Assembly: GCF_964204865.1 (NCBI RefSeq)
Contig: NC_135264.1
Location: 3,874,001-3,938,000, forward strand
DNA length: 64,000 bases
Reading direction: 5' to 3'
Origin: Styela clava
Lineage: Eukaryota > Chordata > Ascidiacea > Stolidobranchia > Styelidae
Position 1 is the first letter of the stretch. Each line of letters begins with the position of its first letter. Of the stretch, positions 12,261 to 23,409 are shown one piece after another. The notes beneath the pieces were generated by a model that was not told the DNA's origin, ran no database searches, and worked only from the letters and a program-made list of their open reading frames with translations. Position numbers and translations under genes: made by a program.

Positions 12261-12840
12261 TGACCGCAATATTAATTTGCTCAAATACACATGCCGCCAT
12301 TTATGCATTGATCCTGTTTGTCAGCTTATTTTCGATACAGTTAGCAGTATTTTATATCATATTTGTTGCGCATACATGTTGTATTGAATTGCCTCTTTCG
12401 TCGACTAACATTAATATTAATGCACTCGCTTTTGAAGGAACATTTCGATGAACTAAAAGTGTTTAGTGAGCCCTTTTGTAATTACAGAATCTCTGATTTA
12501 ATTAACTTAAGGTATTTTAATTTTGTTGTGTACGAGAAAGAAAAATACATAAACTGATTATTAAACCAATACGAGAACAAAGATATTACTTTCATTCTTA
12601 GCATTATAAAAAATGAAAAGAAAATTGCAGTTAATGGAAGATTCTTGTTATCAAAGTACGTTCGTACGGTACCATCCTGATCCGGACATTTAAGCTGTTT
12701 AATAGCTAATTTGGCAAGTGCGTGTCAAAACGTAAAACAAATAAAACAACGTGATAATTCGTTAGCGTTTGGCCAAAGTCTGGCACCTTTAGAGTTCTTG
12801 TTGCAAATGACACGGTTCGTTTTGAAGCACACTATAGAGC

Positions 12841-13157
12841 AGGGCTACTCAGCTATTTTTACCGAAGATCCGCATACAAAACTTCAAAAATATTTGGGTC
12901 CGGTCTTTCCAAAAATTGTATTTCGGCACCCTTAAACACGCACTTTCTCGGCCGACTAATGATCATTAGCTAATCAAGATTGTTTGTTATGGTGTTCTAG
13001 TTATTTTTATATATATTTAAATCTATAAAAGGGATTTTATAAAAGAAAACTTCAAAAGTGCGGCTAATAATTCAAAATAAAGAATTAGACGCGGTCCGGA
13101 TCGAATACCCGAAAGGTCCGGATTTGGACCGCGGTCCGCCAGTTGAGTAGACTTGAT
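12841..13157. mobile_element. Short non-autonomous hAT-like element
   Basis: The left end CAGGGCTACTCAGC and the right end GCCAGTTGAGTAGACTTG form a degenerate inverted repeat. They enclose a region rich in GGTCCGG and CGGACC, including TTTGGACCGCGGTCCGCC. Flanks CTATAGAG and ATCTAGAG agree at six of eight positions, compatible with an eroded 8-bp target duplication. No reading frame of note. Confidence 0.6.
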
Positions 13158-14029
13158 CTAGAGTCTAGACAAAAATAGGCGGATGTTTAGTTTGCACTTG
13201 GCACCAGGGAGCACCGGGCATCAGTCAATATGTACTGTTCTGAAATGAATACGAGTAATATCCGAAACTTTGTTATTATTCGAGGATTGCTGCGATACAA
13301 TTTTTTGTTTAGTGATGATTAATATGTGACAAATTTACGGTCACTTCTTTATGTAACGATTCTTAAACTTGAAATATGTGTTTTAAAATATTTATTTCCC
13401 CCAGATTGATTATTATTTCTTTTGAATAAAATTCAAGAAGCGGCTTTGAATTGAATTAAAAAATTTTTATTTCCTCGAAACATTGAAGAGAATTAATTCA
13501 CAACAACATGCTAAGTGAGGCGGACACGTACAAAGTGAATATCAATGAGAAACAGCCCAGAGAAATAATGAAAGTTACATAAGACCCAATTTATATCAGT
13601 CTGTCTGAACAATAATGAGCACATATACAATGAGTAGAAACTTTCACGCTTCATTGGTTATTCCATTGTCTCGGTCAAATTTACGTTGTCCGGCTCCATG
13701 GTTCGTTGCATATGGAGAACGCATATCACTAGCTGCAAAAATCGCTTCGCTCCTGCCGAGCCGGGTGAGAAATTTGCTGTATTTAGGTTATTAATTCTTC
13801 GATTCATGTTCGGTTTTGTGTTTCTAGATAAGTATGATCTATGGGAGTGAAAGTACTGTAAGGCTATCTAAAAGTACTATTTTTTTTTTATCTGAGGATG
13901 ATTGTATGAGTACCGTGCATACAGAAGCAAGACAATTAACAAAACTACCACTCCAATCTCAATGGAACTAGCAAAAAATTGGGTTTGATTTGATTTGTCC
14001 AGCCGTTTTCATCAGACTCAGATGAATAG
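13158..14029. other. Intergenic stretch without recognisable gene
   Basis: AT-rich DNA leading into the piggyBac relic. It may include degraded 5' transposon sequence, but no terminal repeat was identified. Confidence 0.4.
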
Positions 14030-15380
14030 TTGACACCACTTCAACCTGATCTGCATGCATCATATGAATTTGTTGAACAGCAACGTATCACACAGTCGCA
14101 ATTCGATGTTACCACCATCCAGTCGTATTGTGATATACCTTCAACATCTACGACTAGTCTAGTCCATGTGAAGGCCATCTTGCAAGATCATAAGTCCTCA
14201 ACATCAACATAATGAAGTTATATGAGCGAGTAGATACCATGGATAGTGGGTGAAATAAAAGTTCTCATTGGAATCATATCGGCCATGGGTCTAGTAAAAA
14301 CGCCACTGCTCAAGAATAATTTGTCAAAAAGACCTAATATATACCTTTATATATCGTTTGTATTCAGGCCTGATGCCAAGAGATCTTTGTCGATGCTGAC
14401 ATTTCTTCATCTCAATGACGATACACAATAGGTGCCAAACTCTAGAATTCTAGATAAAGGAACATGCCCTTTTGAAGGCAGATTCAAATTCAGATCATAT
14501 ATGGCATGCTGAAGAAGCCCAAACAACGGGGAATCAAAATATGGGAATTGAGTGAATCTCAATATTGTGTAGGGTACAAAATAGCGAATGACAGACTGGT
14601 AAAGTCAGCGATCAGTCCGACACCACACATGCGGTTGTGATGCACCTCCTGAGAAATTATTTGAGGGGTTGGACATGAGGTGTTCAGTAATCGCTATTAT
14701 ACCTCAACCAAACTATTTACTGAGTTGTATACAGAAAAAACTATCGCATATGCCGAATTAATAGAGGTGGACTTCAAAGAAGTACTATTCAGCAACAACT
14801 TAAAAAAGGAGAGATAATGTCGCCAGAAAAGACCCACTGCTTTTGTTGAAGGACAAACGTGATGTTCTCATGCTGCCTAAAGAACACGTGGATGACTCGA
14901 GACCGTTCAAGTTCGTGGGCCAGGTTGGTTCAAAAATAACGTGAAGTCTGTCGTTGTTCAGGAATACAATGATAATATGGCAGGCATCGACAAATCTGAC
15001 AAGAAGTTGTCGTACTACAAGCTTTGGAAAAAAAAATGGTGGAAGAAACTTTTTTCTCCTTTCAATCTTACTATTGTGAACTCCTATAAATTGTACACTA
15101 TGGCTGCTCAAACTAACAATGACTTCAATCTGCGCGAATATGTTGAGGAATTGGTGTACAAGCTCACTTGTGAAACACGTTCAGTGACTCTGGGCCAAAA
15201 CCATTAAATTGCGACCAACACCAGCCTGTCTGGACACCACTGTCCAAAATCAAATGCTGCTTCTCTTACAAGACAACGCATGTACTAAAAAACTGCCATG
15301 TATTTAGCAAGAAAGATTGGTCAAAGCAAAAAGAGGAAGGCGCTGTTCCCAGCCAAAAATTAGAAATTGGACCCAGTATC
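14030..15380 (+). pseudogene. piggyBac-family transposase relic
   Basis: Several plus-strand frames together resemble a DDE_Tnp_1_7 (piggyBac/PGBD) transposase. The frame at 14246-14431 has GEIKVLIGIISAMGLVKTP, then RPDAKRSLSMLTFLHLNDD, the usual N-terminal EIkaflGililMGlvk...fLhfnDn signature. The frame at 14941-15207 has EYNDNMAGIDKSDKKLSYYK followed by KWWKKLFSPFNLTIVNSYKL, the usual C-terminal YNknMgGVDlsDq...RWwkklFfhlld..vvNaYil signature. Downstream, 15240-15360 encodes Cys- and Lys-rich residues (KCCFSYKTTHVLKNC in frame), probably the terminal zinc-binding tail. The parts are in different frames with stops between them, so the element is dead. The catalytic aspartate region between the two pieces is scrambled. 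Confidence 0.75.
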
Positions 15381-16382
15381 ATTGCCCCCAGTACGACAAA
15401 TAAGAAAGCTGATTTTCTTCCAGCTTGTTTGCTGCATTATGTTTTGGTTTTATGTTTTATATAAGTGTAGTTTATTTTTGCATTCTGCTTTTCGCCATAT
15501 TCAAAACATCCACTATACTGCTTGTACTCTAATGCTGTGTTAGCACATGTTTGCGTGAAAACTCTGCTTGAAACACACTTGTCTTTAATTATTCGGAGCA
15601 GGAGGAAGGTAGTATGATCGGAGGAATTTCGTTCGATCTTAGGGAAGGCAGCACAGCTCAATTGGTAGTTAGGCTTTACAGCATTAGGCCTCGAAATTGT
15701 TGTTTATTACGCCACAACGCACATAAATAACATGTCTGCAGCGCTAGCATCAAAAGCATCTCGACACTCCAATGTTGGGCAGTCGACCTAATATCTAACA
15801 AATATTAGAAGATAGGTACGGTGTGTGGATTTTTACGAAAAGCATTAGTAATGATTTTGAATTGAACGAATATTCACAACTCTAAAACGTCTTTTCACCC
15901 TGGCTGGTCTCCACCTGGCGGAAGATTGTTGTAGCATTTCAGCAAAAATATGCGTCAGTACCAGTGTAACTTGGGGTTGTCAGTTTCAATCTTCGCAAAA
16001 AAGCTTTTGTCTCAATTTTAAAATGAACAGTTCAGGTATAACCCAGTACCAAAATTGTGATTTTTTCCACGGTAATCTACGAAATTGCCATTACATGCCT
16101 GATAGAAAATTGTGTGGAATACCTAACTAATAACGGTATATGTAAAAGACCGTACAGCTTCAAAAATGAAGGCTCAATAAAATCATATACCTCAGACCTA
16201 TTTTTTTTTTCTCCGGGCGGCTTTAGGATCAGCAGCGCTCGATGCTGCATTGGCATTTCATCGGTCGCCACAAGAAGTAAAATGGGGAGATCAGATGAGA
16301 AAACCATACCGTTATGTTCAAAATGCTACGCCTTTGAATTCCAGAGTGCTCGGTTAATACACTCCGACTTTTTACTCCAGTC
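15381..16382. other. Intergenic stretch without recognisable gene
   Basis: No gene found. A weak tRNA-like string is noted under rejected items. The reading frames at 15437-15661 and 16057-16395 show no family resemblance. Confidence 0.4.
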
Positions 16383-17290
16383 CAGTGGTTCTTAAACTTT
16401 TTGAGCCGCGCCCCCCCTTTGAAAAATTTTACAAACTTTGCCCCCCCCCCCTATTTTTGCTTTGAAAAAATGCTTTTGTGATGACCAGGTTGCTATATAT
16501 TAAGATGGCGCTATAGAAGTGTTGGTCTCATAGCGTCATTGCTCAAATATTTAGGCATAAAACGCTGCGAAGTACAACTTCGCCATTCACTGTTGTATGT
16601 ATAAAGCCATACTCTAATAGTGGTTATCATACTATACATTCTCCTTTTTCCGCTCAGTTTGCAATACCTGACAAAGTCAAACTAATTATTAAGTAAAACT
16701 AAACAAGCAATAAACCTATGCTTTAATGTATTTTCTGCTTAAACGTTTACATAAGACACGTAAAATTTCCATCAGTTGTTCACTTCATCACTATTGAGCA
16801 ATGCAAAAATTATTTATTGTGCGTTATGAATTTATGTAAATTTAAAAGCAGTTCATTTTTTAATAGTTATTATGCATGTGGACGTTTCCCCGGCCCTTGA
16901 CCGCTGAAAAATAAAGTCGCTAAGGCGTTTGCGATTGCATTTTATTTAAATCTCCATTACTTACGCCAGCGCGGCGTGTTATTTAAGCCCTAAAAATCTT
17001 AATTTCGGTGTTTATTCTCCCTAAATTTCTCTCGACGTATTCCTGTGCCGCAAAGACGATTATAATTACTTTTTTTGTTCTCGAATGGAACCATGACACC
17101 TCTGAGGAAAACGAGTTAGTTTTTATTATATAATCATCAGCGACGAGATGCTAAAGATAGAATAAAGAAGTGAATCCGTAACTAAAAATGTCTATATTGT
17201 AAAAGTGGCATTATAAAAATACTAGAAATAAAACGGAAAACGCCATGAGTTTTGTTTTGGGGTGGACCGCGGCAGATTAAAAACACTTTC
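16383..17290. mobile_element. Non-autonomous hAT-like element, degenerate right end
   Basis: It begins CAGTGGTTCTTAAACTTTTT followed by GAGCCGCGCCCCCCC. A degenerate inverted match, GGACCGCGGCAGATTAAAAA then CACTT, ends near 17290. CAGTGGTTCTTAA is a very common animal hAT terminus. No target duplication could be recognised. The interior string GGACGTTTCCCCGGCCCTTGA (16880) recurs near 26713, which suggests a shared family. Confidence 0.55.
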
Positions 17291-18483
17291 TTTGACATTG
17301 AAAATCTCCTAAATTCCTTGTGCTTGCGGCACACCAGTAGTGTTCTAAAACTACAGACTTGAAATAAATTTTACTCCATAGGATCGCAGACTTAGGAATA
17401 TCTGTATGGCGATAGAGCGGAGTAAGAGTTGCAGGGACAGTTCATATTGGTGAAATTGGCAAGAATACAAATTAAAACAAAATGTAATCGACATTTTTAT
17501 GGTTGCGGATTACCGTGTTATTTTGGAGTAGTGGTGCTTTTATCTTATCGACGCAATCGCAGATTTAATTTATCAAAATTAAATGGATAAAGCAACCATT
17601 TTAAATAAGTATATCGATCATGGATTGAATATTTTATTCAACAAAAAAAACATTACATATCCGTTGAAAAAGTCGGCTCTTTTAACGACTGGCGTAATCT
17701 CGATGACTGATTCAGAAGCCGTACCGCGGGGATTTCGTGTCGATGAATATGTATTTTCCATCTACTAATATACTTTGTATGTATTTTAATTTTACTAAAT
17801 TAAATATATTTTTGGGGATATTATACCAGATCTTTTTAATGACGACAACGAATTCGCATGAGTGCAATATATATAAAAACTAAATATAATCGGGCAGTTG
17901 ATCACGCTTTATTATGTCCGCGGATTGGCGTGGTATTTTAGATAGGTGATGAGTTTATTTTGTCGTGAGTCGCCGCAACCGCGAGTTACCTCGAACACAA
18001 ATGAATTACATGAATTACCGTTACATGTTAATTTCCGATTCCATCTTGTGACCTCTCACATATCTGTTATAACATTCATGCTTCGATGAAATGGTCAGTT
18101 TTAGCTGTACCTGTTGATTGTTGAACATGTGAAATGAAATAAGTTGAACTCAAAAATGAGTCGTGGTTTGTAAGATGTTAACTAATATTTCTTGCGCTTC
18201 TACATTTACAAGGAAATACTAAAAAGCAAAATTGTATTATTTACATCATTTTAGAACAGAAATCACCATTCTATACTTATGCATGTGTATCATCGCCAAA
18301 ACCCATATATATACTTATATAATATCCATTATTTTCGACAAGGGAAACAAAATAGAATGAATACACAATATACCAAACTGAGTACAGAAAATTTTTTATA
18401 AGCTCATGCTAGAACAAATGTTCCGAAAACGTGGATGAATAAGTGGATAGAACACGTATGTGGTGATTTTTGGCGTTCGCATC
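17291..18483. other. Intergenic stretch with weak repeat traces
   Basis: The fragment CAGTAGTGTTCTAAAAC at 17330 resembles another hAT terminus. Blocks near 17495 (GGTTGCGGATTACCGTGTTATTTTGGA) and 17920 (TGTCCGCGGATTGGCGTGGTATTTTAGA) are similar to each other and weakly to the repeats at 5455-6075. No gene recognised. Confidence 0.4.
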
Positions 18484-21400
18484 TCACCAGTCCTGTTGAT
18501 AGTAATTCTAAAATAGAGAAATTGAATGAATGTTCTGAAATCCAGGATTTTCCACGGGAATGGGACCACACACATTTGTATTTCCGATGAGAAAGTAGCA
18601 ATATTATAATAACTTGGTTACGTCAGAGGTAACCCTAGTCTTTATAATTTATTTTACTTCTTAAATGTTTTTTACTCTCAATTTATCTTCATATATTATC
18701 TATTATTGATTTTGTGGTGGAACACCGGCAGGGTTGTCTACGGAATTGGGATTCCCATGGAAATCCCAATACTTTATTCATGGGAATGGGATTCCCATTG
18801 GAATTCCATGAGACACAAATTATGATTTTGGCAGTGATTCAATACTAGATTTATATCAATTTATCCGAATTAGCAACTGTTGTGTTCGACATGAAACGAT
18901 TATTAATGGAGAAATATTTAAGTGTGTGGTACAAACGTAGAATTTGATATAGGGGTAAATCTACCCTTTTTTTACTTCACTTTATAAAAAATTGCACATT
19001 CGAGTAAAGTCAAACAAACATAATCTAAACTTACATCGCAAGGAGGTGGTACCAGGAATCGCCAGTTGCATGTTTGTTTGGATTCATCAAACAAAAGATT
19101 AATCGGGCATCTCATGACGAATGGTTTCTCGAATCCTTGCAGGCAAACGTAGTATGATTCACAGTCCCAGTTATACAAACGTCCAAATTGTATGCCCTGA
19201 GAAACGCAATAATTGATTTGTAGTTGGTTGCATTATATGTATATATATTACAAAATAAATTCAGCCATATCAACATTCGCTTTTTCAGCTGTCCGTTTCA
19301 TTGCATTGATTGTAATTGAATGAAACTACTTCATGTATATTTGTGATTTTCCCTCACGATATCAATTCTCAATGTTGAAAATTCAAATATGGTTTTAAAA
19401 CCATATTGGACGTAGATCTAATCTTAGCTTATAAATTGAATCAGTAAGCAGGACGCAATACGGCAAAAAACCCAACTCTCTCTTTATTGGTCAACGATCT
19501 GAACCCATAACAACCTCATAGTAACGATTTCGCGCTCATCTGGAAACTGCTCTTGCTGCTGTTTTTGGTTAATCTCTGAGTATTTGGTATTTTTTTATTG
19601 CACGAGTTACAGCGATAGCAGCTTGCAATAATGTCAAATTCCCCAAGCCGAATAACGTACCGGCAATTGACCCAAATGCATAACTTCGGATAAATTACAT
19701 AGTCAACAAAAAACAAAAATAAAAGGATAAAAAAATAAAAATCGTTCCCACACACTATTAATAATTTGATAACGGTTGCCAAATTAAATATAGATAGATG
19801 TTGACAAGAATGAACAATAAAGAAAAATATTTATTAATAAGGATATCTTCTCCAAGCTAAAGTCAAATACCAAATTGGCCAACCAAAGTTGGTTATATGA
19901 AGAAAGTGTCGGCTAGCCAGTGCTTCTTAACCCCCCTTACAGTACTTTATACGTTATCATCGCCCCCTAGCATTACAACAAGACATTTAGTCGGGTACAA
20001 TCTCAAATCATCATCATCATCATCATCATTCTTTGATTTGATGAACTCTTTTCTACCAAATAAGATGTTAGAAACGAAAGAATCAACAGTTTTACCTCGT
20101 CAAAAAGGCCAGATAACTTCACCTTACTACATTTCCAAATTTTATTTTATATTTAAATTCAGAAACTGAAATTTCGTACGAGATGGTCCTCGCTCGTAAT
20201 TATACCATTCGTTGCTGATTTTTTTTTTAGCAGTGATGATTATTCTGATGCGCAAAATAGTCCGTCCTTGGCCGATGCGAATTGTCGTATTAATTTAAAT
20301 ATTTTCAACTCGCTGTTACGCCTACTCACAGTAAAATAAATGTATTATTGCTCCAAAATATTGCAATCTGCATACACAAAAATATATGATATATTTCCTG
20401 AATACACCGTAATTAGAATTGATTCGCATTTTTGCGATCTTGGAAATTTGTTAAATTTGAGCCGCTCATGATATTTTCAAGATATCGCCGCTAGCAAAAT
20501 CCCAAGGTCGCCGATATAATTTTACATTATAACATTAATTAGTTTTATATCATCATCACAATAAGGAAAGAAGACGTGTGAGACCCGGCTGTAATTTTTT
20601 AATGGATAATTTAATGGATTTTCACACTTAACGCACAGTCCTCTGGCACATGTCCAGGGAAATACTTGTGAGATAGAGAGAATTCGCGTAAATGTTTTTT
20701 ACCGATATAATACCAATATTCACGGCCTGAATACCACACCATGCTGAAGAAAATATTCGGTGATTTGAACCATATTTGACTTTTTGAGAATGGGCAATCC
20801 GCCTCCCTGTCGCCTCCTTTGAATTTTTCGCCCCCTATTTATCTCTTTCACCCCCCGAGCATTTATATATATTTAGCCTGAGATAGAACAAATCCGATAA
20901 GACAGCTTAATAATATGGCGTAACACGGCCCCTTGTCCGGTTACCAGTCTATGTCGGATATGGGATTAGATCATCAGTTAGTCAGTTGTTTGTTTCAGGT
21001 GCATGGACTCGTGGTAGTGGAAGCCGTATCCGTTTCACGGCGATGCAAAGGGTATTGCGATGAAAAATACGAAAAAAAAAAAATGATTTGAAACAAGCCC
21101 TTGTTTTAAAACTGGCTGTGTTTTAGAATTGATGAAAACAAAACTCTGACCACAAGTGAGACATAAATGTGGTTGAACTTCTGTCGATTGTGCTATTGTT
21201 TATTACGTTGTTAATAGATTGGCGTGTGCGTAACAGATACTGACAAAACCTTTTGCATCGTTGAAGACGGTCGACCAATGCATTCTTATATTTGGTATGT
21301 ATACAAATTAACCTCAGTGACCCAACGTAAGCAGCTGATATTCCAAATAATGCCGATTCGAACGGGACCATGACCAGAATTCTAAGCTGGAGATACCAGA

Positions 21401-23409
21401 CGAGAACTCTGAGTGTCCCATAACAAGGTTCATTCGAACAAAGAAATCTTACTTTACACGGTTCAGTTGGAGGTTTGATGTTTCCTGTGTTCGATATTCG
21501 ACTTGTTATTGTCTCTTTAGTGATAGATGATATAGTCGGAATAGCAGTAGGAAGCATTGTGGTTGATGTTGAACTAGTAGATCCTGTTTCAGTCGTTTGC
21601 TGTTAGAATAAAAAGTAACATGTAAACAATATTTAACCGTAGAAACACGTACAAAGGAAGAAAATTCAACCTTGTGTTAATATTTATTTCTTTTTGTCTG
21701 ATTATGGAAATCAGATGTCTGTACAATAAAATCCCGTGGAACTTGCCTCGTTGTTTCCAGTTATCTTAACGTCGGCACAGCCATAAAATTGCTCTTGGTG
21801 TCCAAGTCCAAGTGCACGTACACCTGGTGCATCACATCCCCATGAATTTCCTGCAATAACACATTGCTTGAATACAATTGGGAGAATTGCTAGAACATGA
21901 TTAATATTTAATTCATGCATTACGTAATTCCAATACCTGATCCTATCATATATCAGAATGAAAGAGCATGTAAGCAAGATAGTAAAAAATCTAATCCAAA
22001 TGTGTATTAATTTGAAAGCATGGAGTATACCCCAAAAGTAATACTGCCCATTTCCCTAATAGGAGATATAAAAGTCATTGTTTTTAATCACTTTTCCAGA
22101 CCCATAATCATAACTTATCATCAGCTTGAAACATAGCTGTCAATGAGAATCTAAAATACAAATGTAAAACATCATCTGGCCGCCATATAAAGATACAGAA
22201 AGACGTTTCGACAAATAATGATTGCCTTTTACCAGTGTTGTATTTCCATTGCAATACACATTGCGTACATGTCAGCCCTTCAGGTAGTTTTACTGGAACG
22301 ACATATTTTCCCGTTTTCGTAATGCCTGAGTATTTGAAACCCATATTGGTCTCCAGAAGGTGTCTAAAAGGCAACGTCGAGAACAAATTCACGACAAAGC
22401 AAATGAGGAACAATAACGTAATATCTAGTAATTATTTCACAGTGTGACACGAGACTGGATCTTGTCGACTTCTATTTGAGTGTTCAATTTGAGCCGATCA
22501 AACTCACACTTACGTTATATGTCGATTATGAAATATGCTGATAAGAATACACCCGGCGCTGGTTTTTGAGTTAGTTGATGGTATATTCAATGATCATTCT
22601 TTATAAATAAAAGGTTTCAAAATCCCGCAAAAATAATTCATTTACCGATCTAAGCATTCCTGTGTTACAATCTCCTTCGGTTTGTTCCAGTCACATAGCC
22701 TAAACTCAAAATATCCTTTGTGTTGAGCTGTTATCTCCACGGTAACGTCTATCCATGAACCTTTGCAATAAGAGAAATGTGCATTAGCATGTAAAAAATA
22801 AACTAGAGGCAATACCAACAAATGTGAACATAAAGGTTGTAACAGCACCTTCACTATATTTTGACGATGTAAAGATATTCATTTGGACGAATAAACACAC
22901 TAATATGAACATACCTGATTTATAAATTCTTGAAATAAGACCCAGACTGTACTTTCCTCCAGCTTCATTTTTTCGCGGTTGTATATCATGGATACTATCT
23001 CCACAGACACCGCATTTGCCACCTGCTTTCTTTTGCACCTGATCATAAAAAATAAAACGTTTCATTAAATTTATGAAATCAATAACTGACTCAAATGATA
23101 AGTGAAGCCAACAAGGAGGACGCTGTGTCGACTTTACTCAGTGTCCATATATGATTCGGTCATATTAAATGAAAATTCCCGACTTCAAAAGAGTTCATTT
23201 CGAATAGTCACCTGAGAACCCCCACAAAAAAGTGAAACGTCGTCGTAGTTTTTTGGAATCGTCACATCCGGGTATCTTCTTATCGTTTCCTCGTCACGCC
23301 ACACTGTTGATCTGCTTGGCGGGTCACGCAAACGTCCATGTCCGTTGACAATAGCTCCAAATGTAACAACAAGCAACACTGTAAATACAGCAGCATCAGA
23401 AGCTGGCAT
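18484..23409 (-). CDS. Secreted AA15-type lytic polysaccharide monooxygenase with CBM14 domain
   Basis: Minus-strand exons: 23409-23212, 23038-22915, 22760-22646, 22363-22233, 21850-21747, 21599-21453, 19196-19035, and a doubtful 24-bp last exon 18507-18484 (NYYQQDW then stop). Phases agree throughout, giving about 334 residues. The signal peptide (1-23) ends VNG, exposing mature His1 in HGRLRDPPSRSTVWR, the start of the chitin-binding type-4/AA15 domain and the first half of the copper histidine brace. The second brace His is in ITAQHKGYFEF (about mature His98). The motifs LPEGLTCTQCVLQWKY, GNSWGCD and QEQFYGCADV complete the fold. A Ser/Thr-rich linker (exon 6) leads to a CBM14/peritrophin-A module (WDCESYYVC ... 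CPINLLFDESKQTCNW). AA15 enzymes oxidatively cleave chitin or cellulose; the product should be secreted. Intron 5 uses a GC donor (GAG then GCAAGT). The C-terminal end is the least certain part. Confidence 0.85.
18720..18812. repeat. Self-complementary GGGATTCCCATGGAA repeat
   Basis: After CAGGGTTGTCTACGG (a hAT-like terminus) the sequence has repeated, mutually inverted GGGATTCCCAT and ATGGGAATGGGATTCCC units. It lies in the last intron of the LPMO model. It is probably a transposon end fragment; the other end was not found. Confidence 0.5.
19918..20880. mobile_element. hAT-like fragment inside LPMO intron 6
   Basis: It begins CAGTGCTTCTTAACCCCCC, matching the CAGTGGTTCTTAA class of hAT ends. 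Another C-rich block (TTCGCCCCCTATTTATCTCTTTCACCCCCC) lies at about 20827-20860. The right terminus is not recognisable. The element helps explain the 2.2-kb intron 6. A (TCA)n tract of eight units lies at about 20007-20030. Confidence 0.4.
20007..20030. repeat. TCA trinucleotide microsatellite
   Basis: An uninterrupted run of about eight TCA/CAT units within LPMO intron 6. Confidence 0.9.

Larger units (their letters stand above)
10253..12545. repeat. Duplicated cassette, copy 2 (about 2.3 kb)
   Basis: Partner of 7473-9475. It is longer mainly through AT-repeat expansion near 11580 and extra sequence near 11665-11765 and 12230-12350. It begins just downstream of the MITE, which is absent next to copy 1. 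Confidence 0.75.

Noticed and set aside
15649..15715. tRNA-like string GGCAGCACAGCTCAATTGGT ... CTCGAAATT
   Set aside because: It has an A-box-like region and a vague B-box, but no pairing acceptor or anticodon stems can be drawn. At best it is a tRNA-derived SINE scrap.
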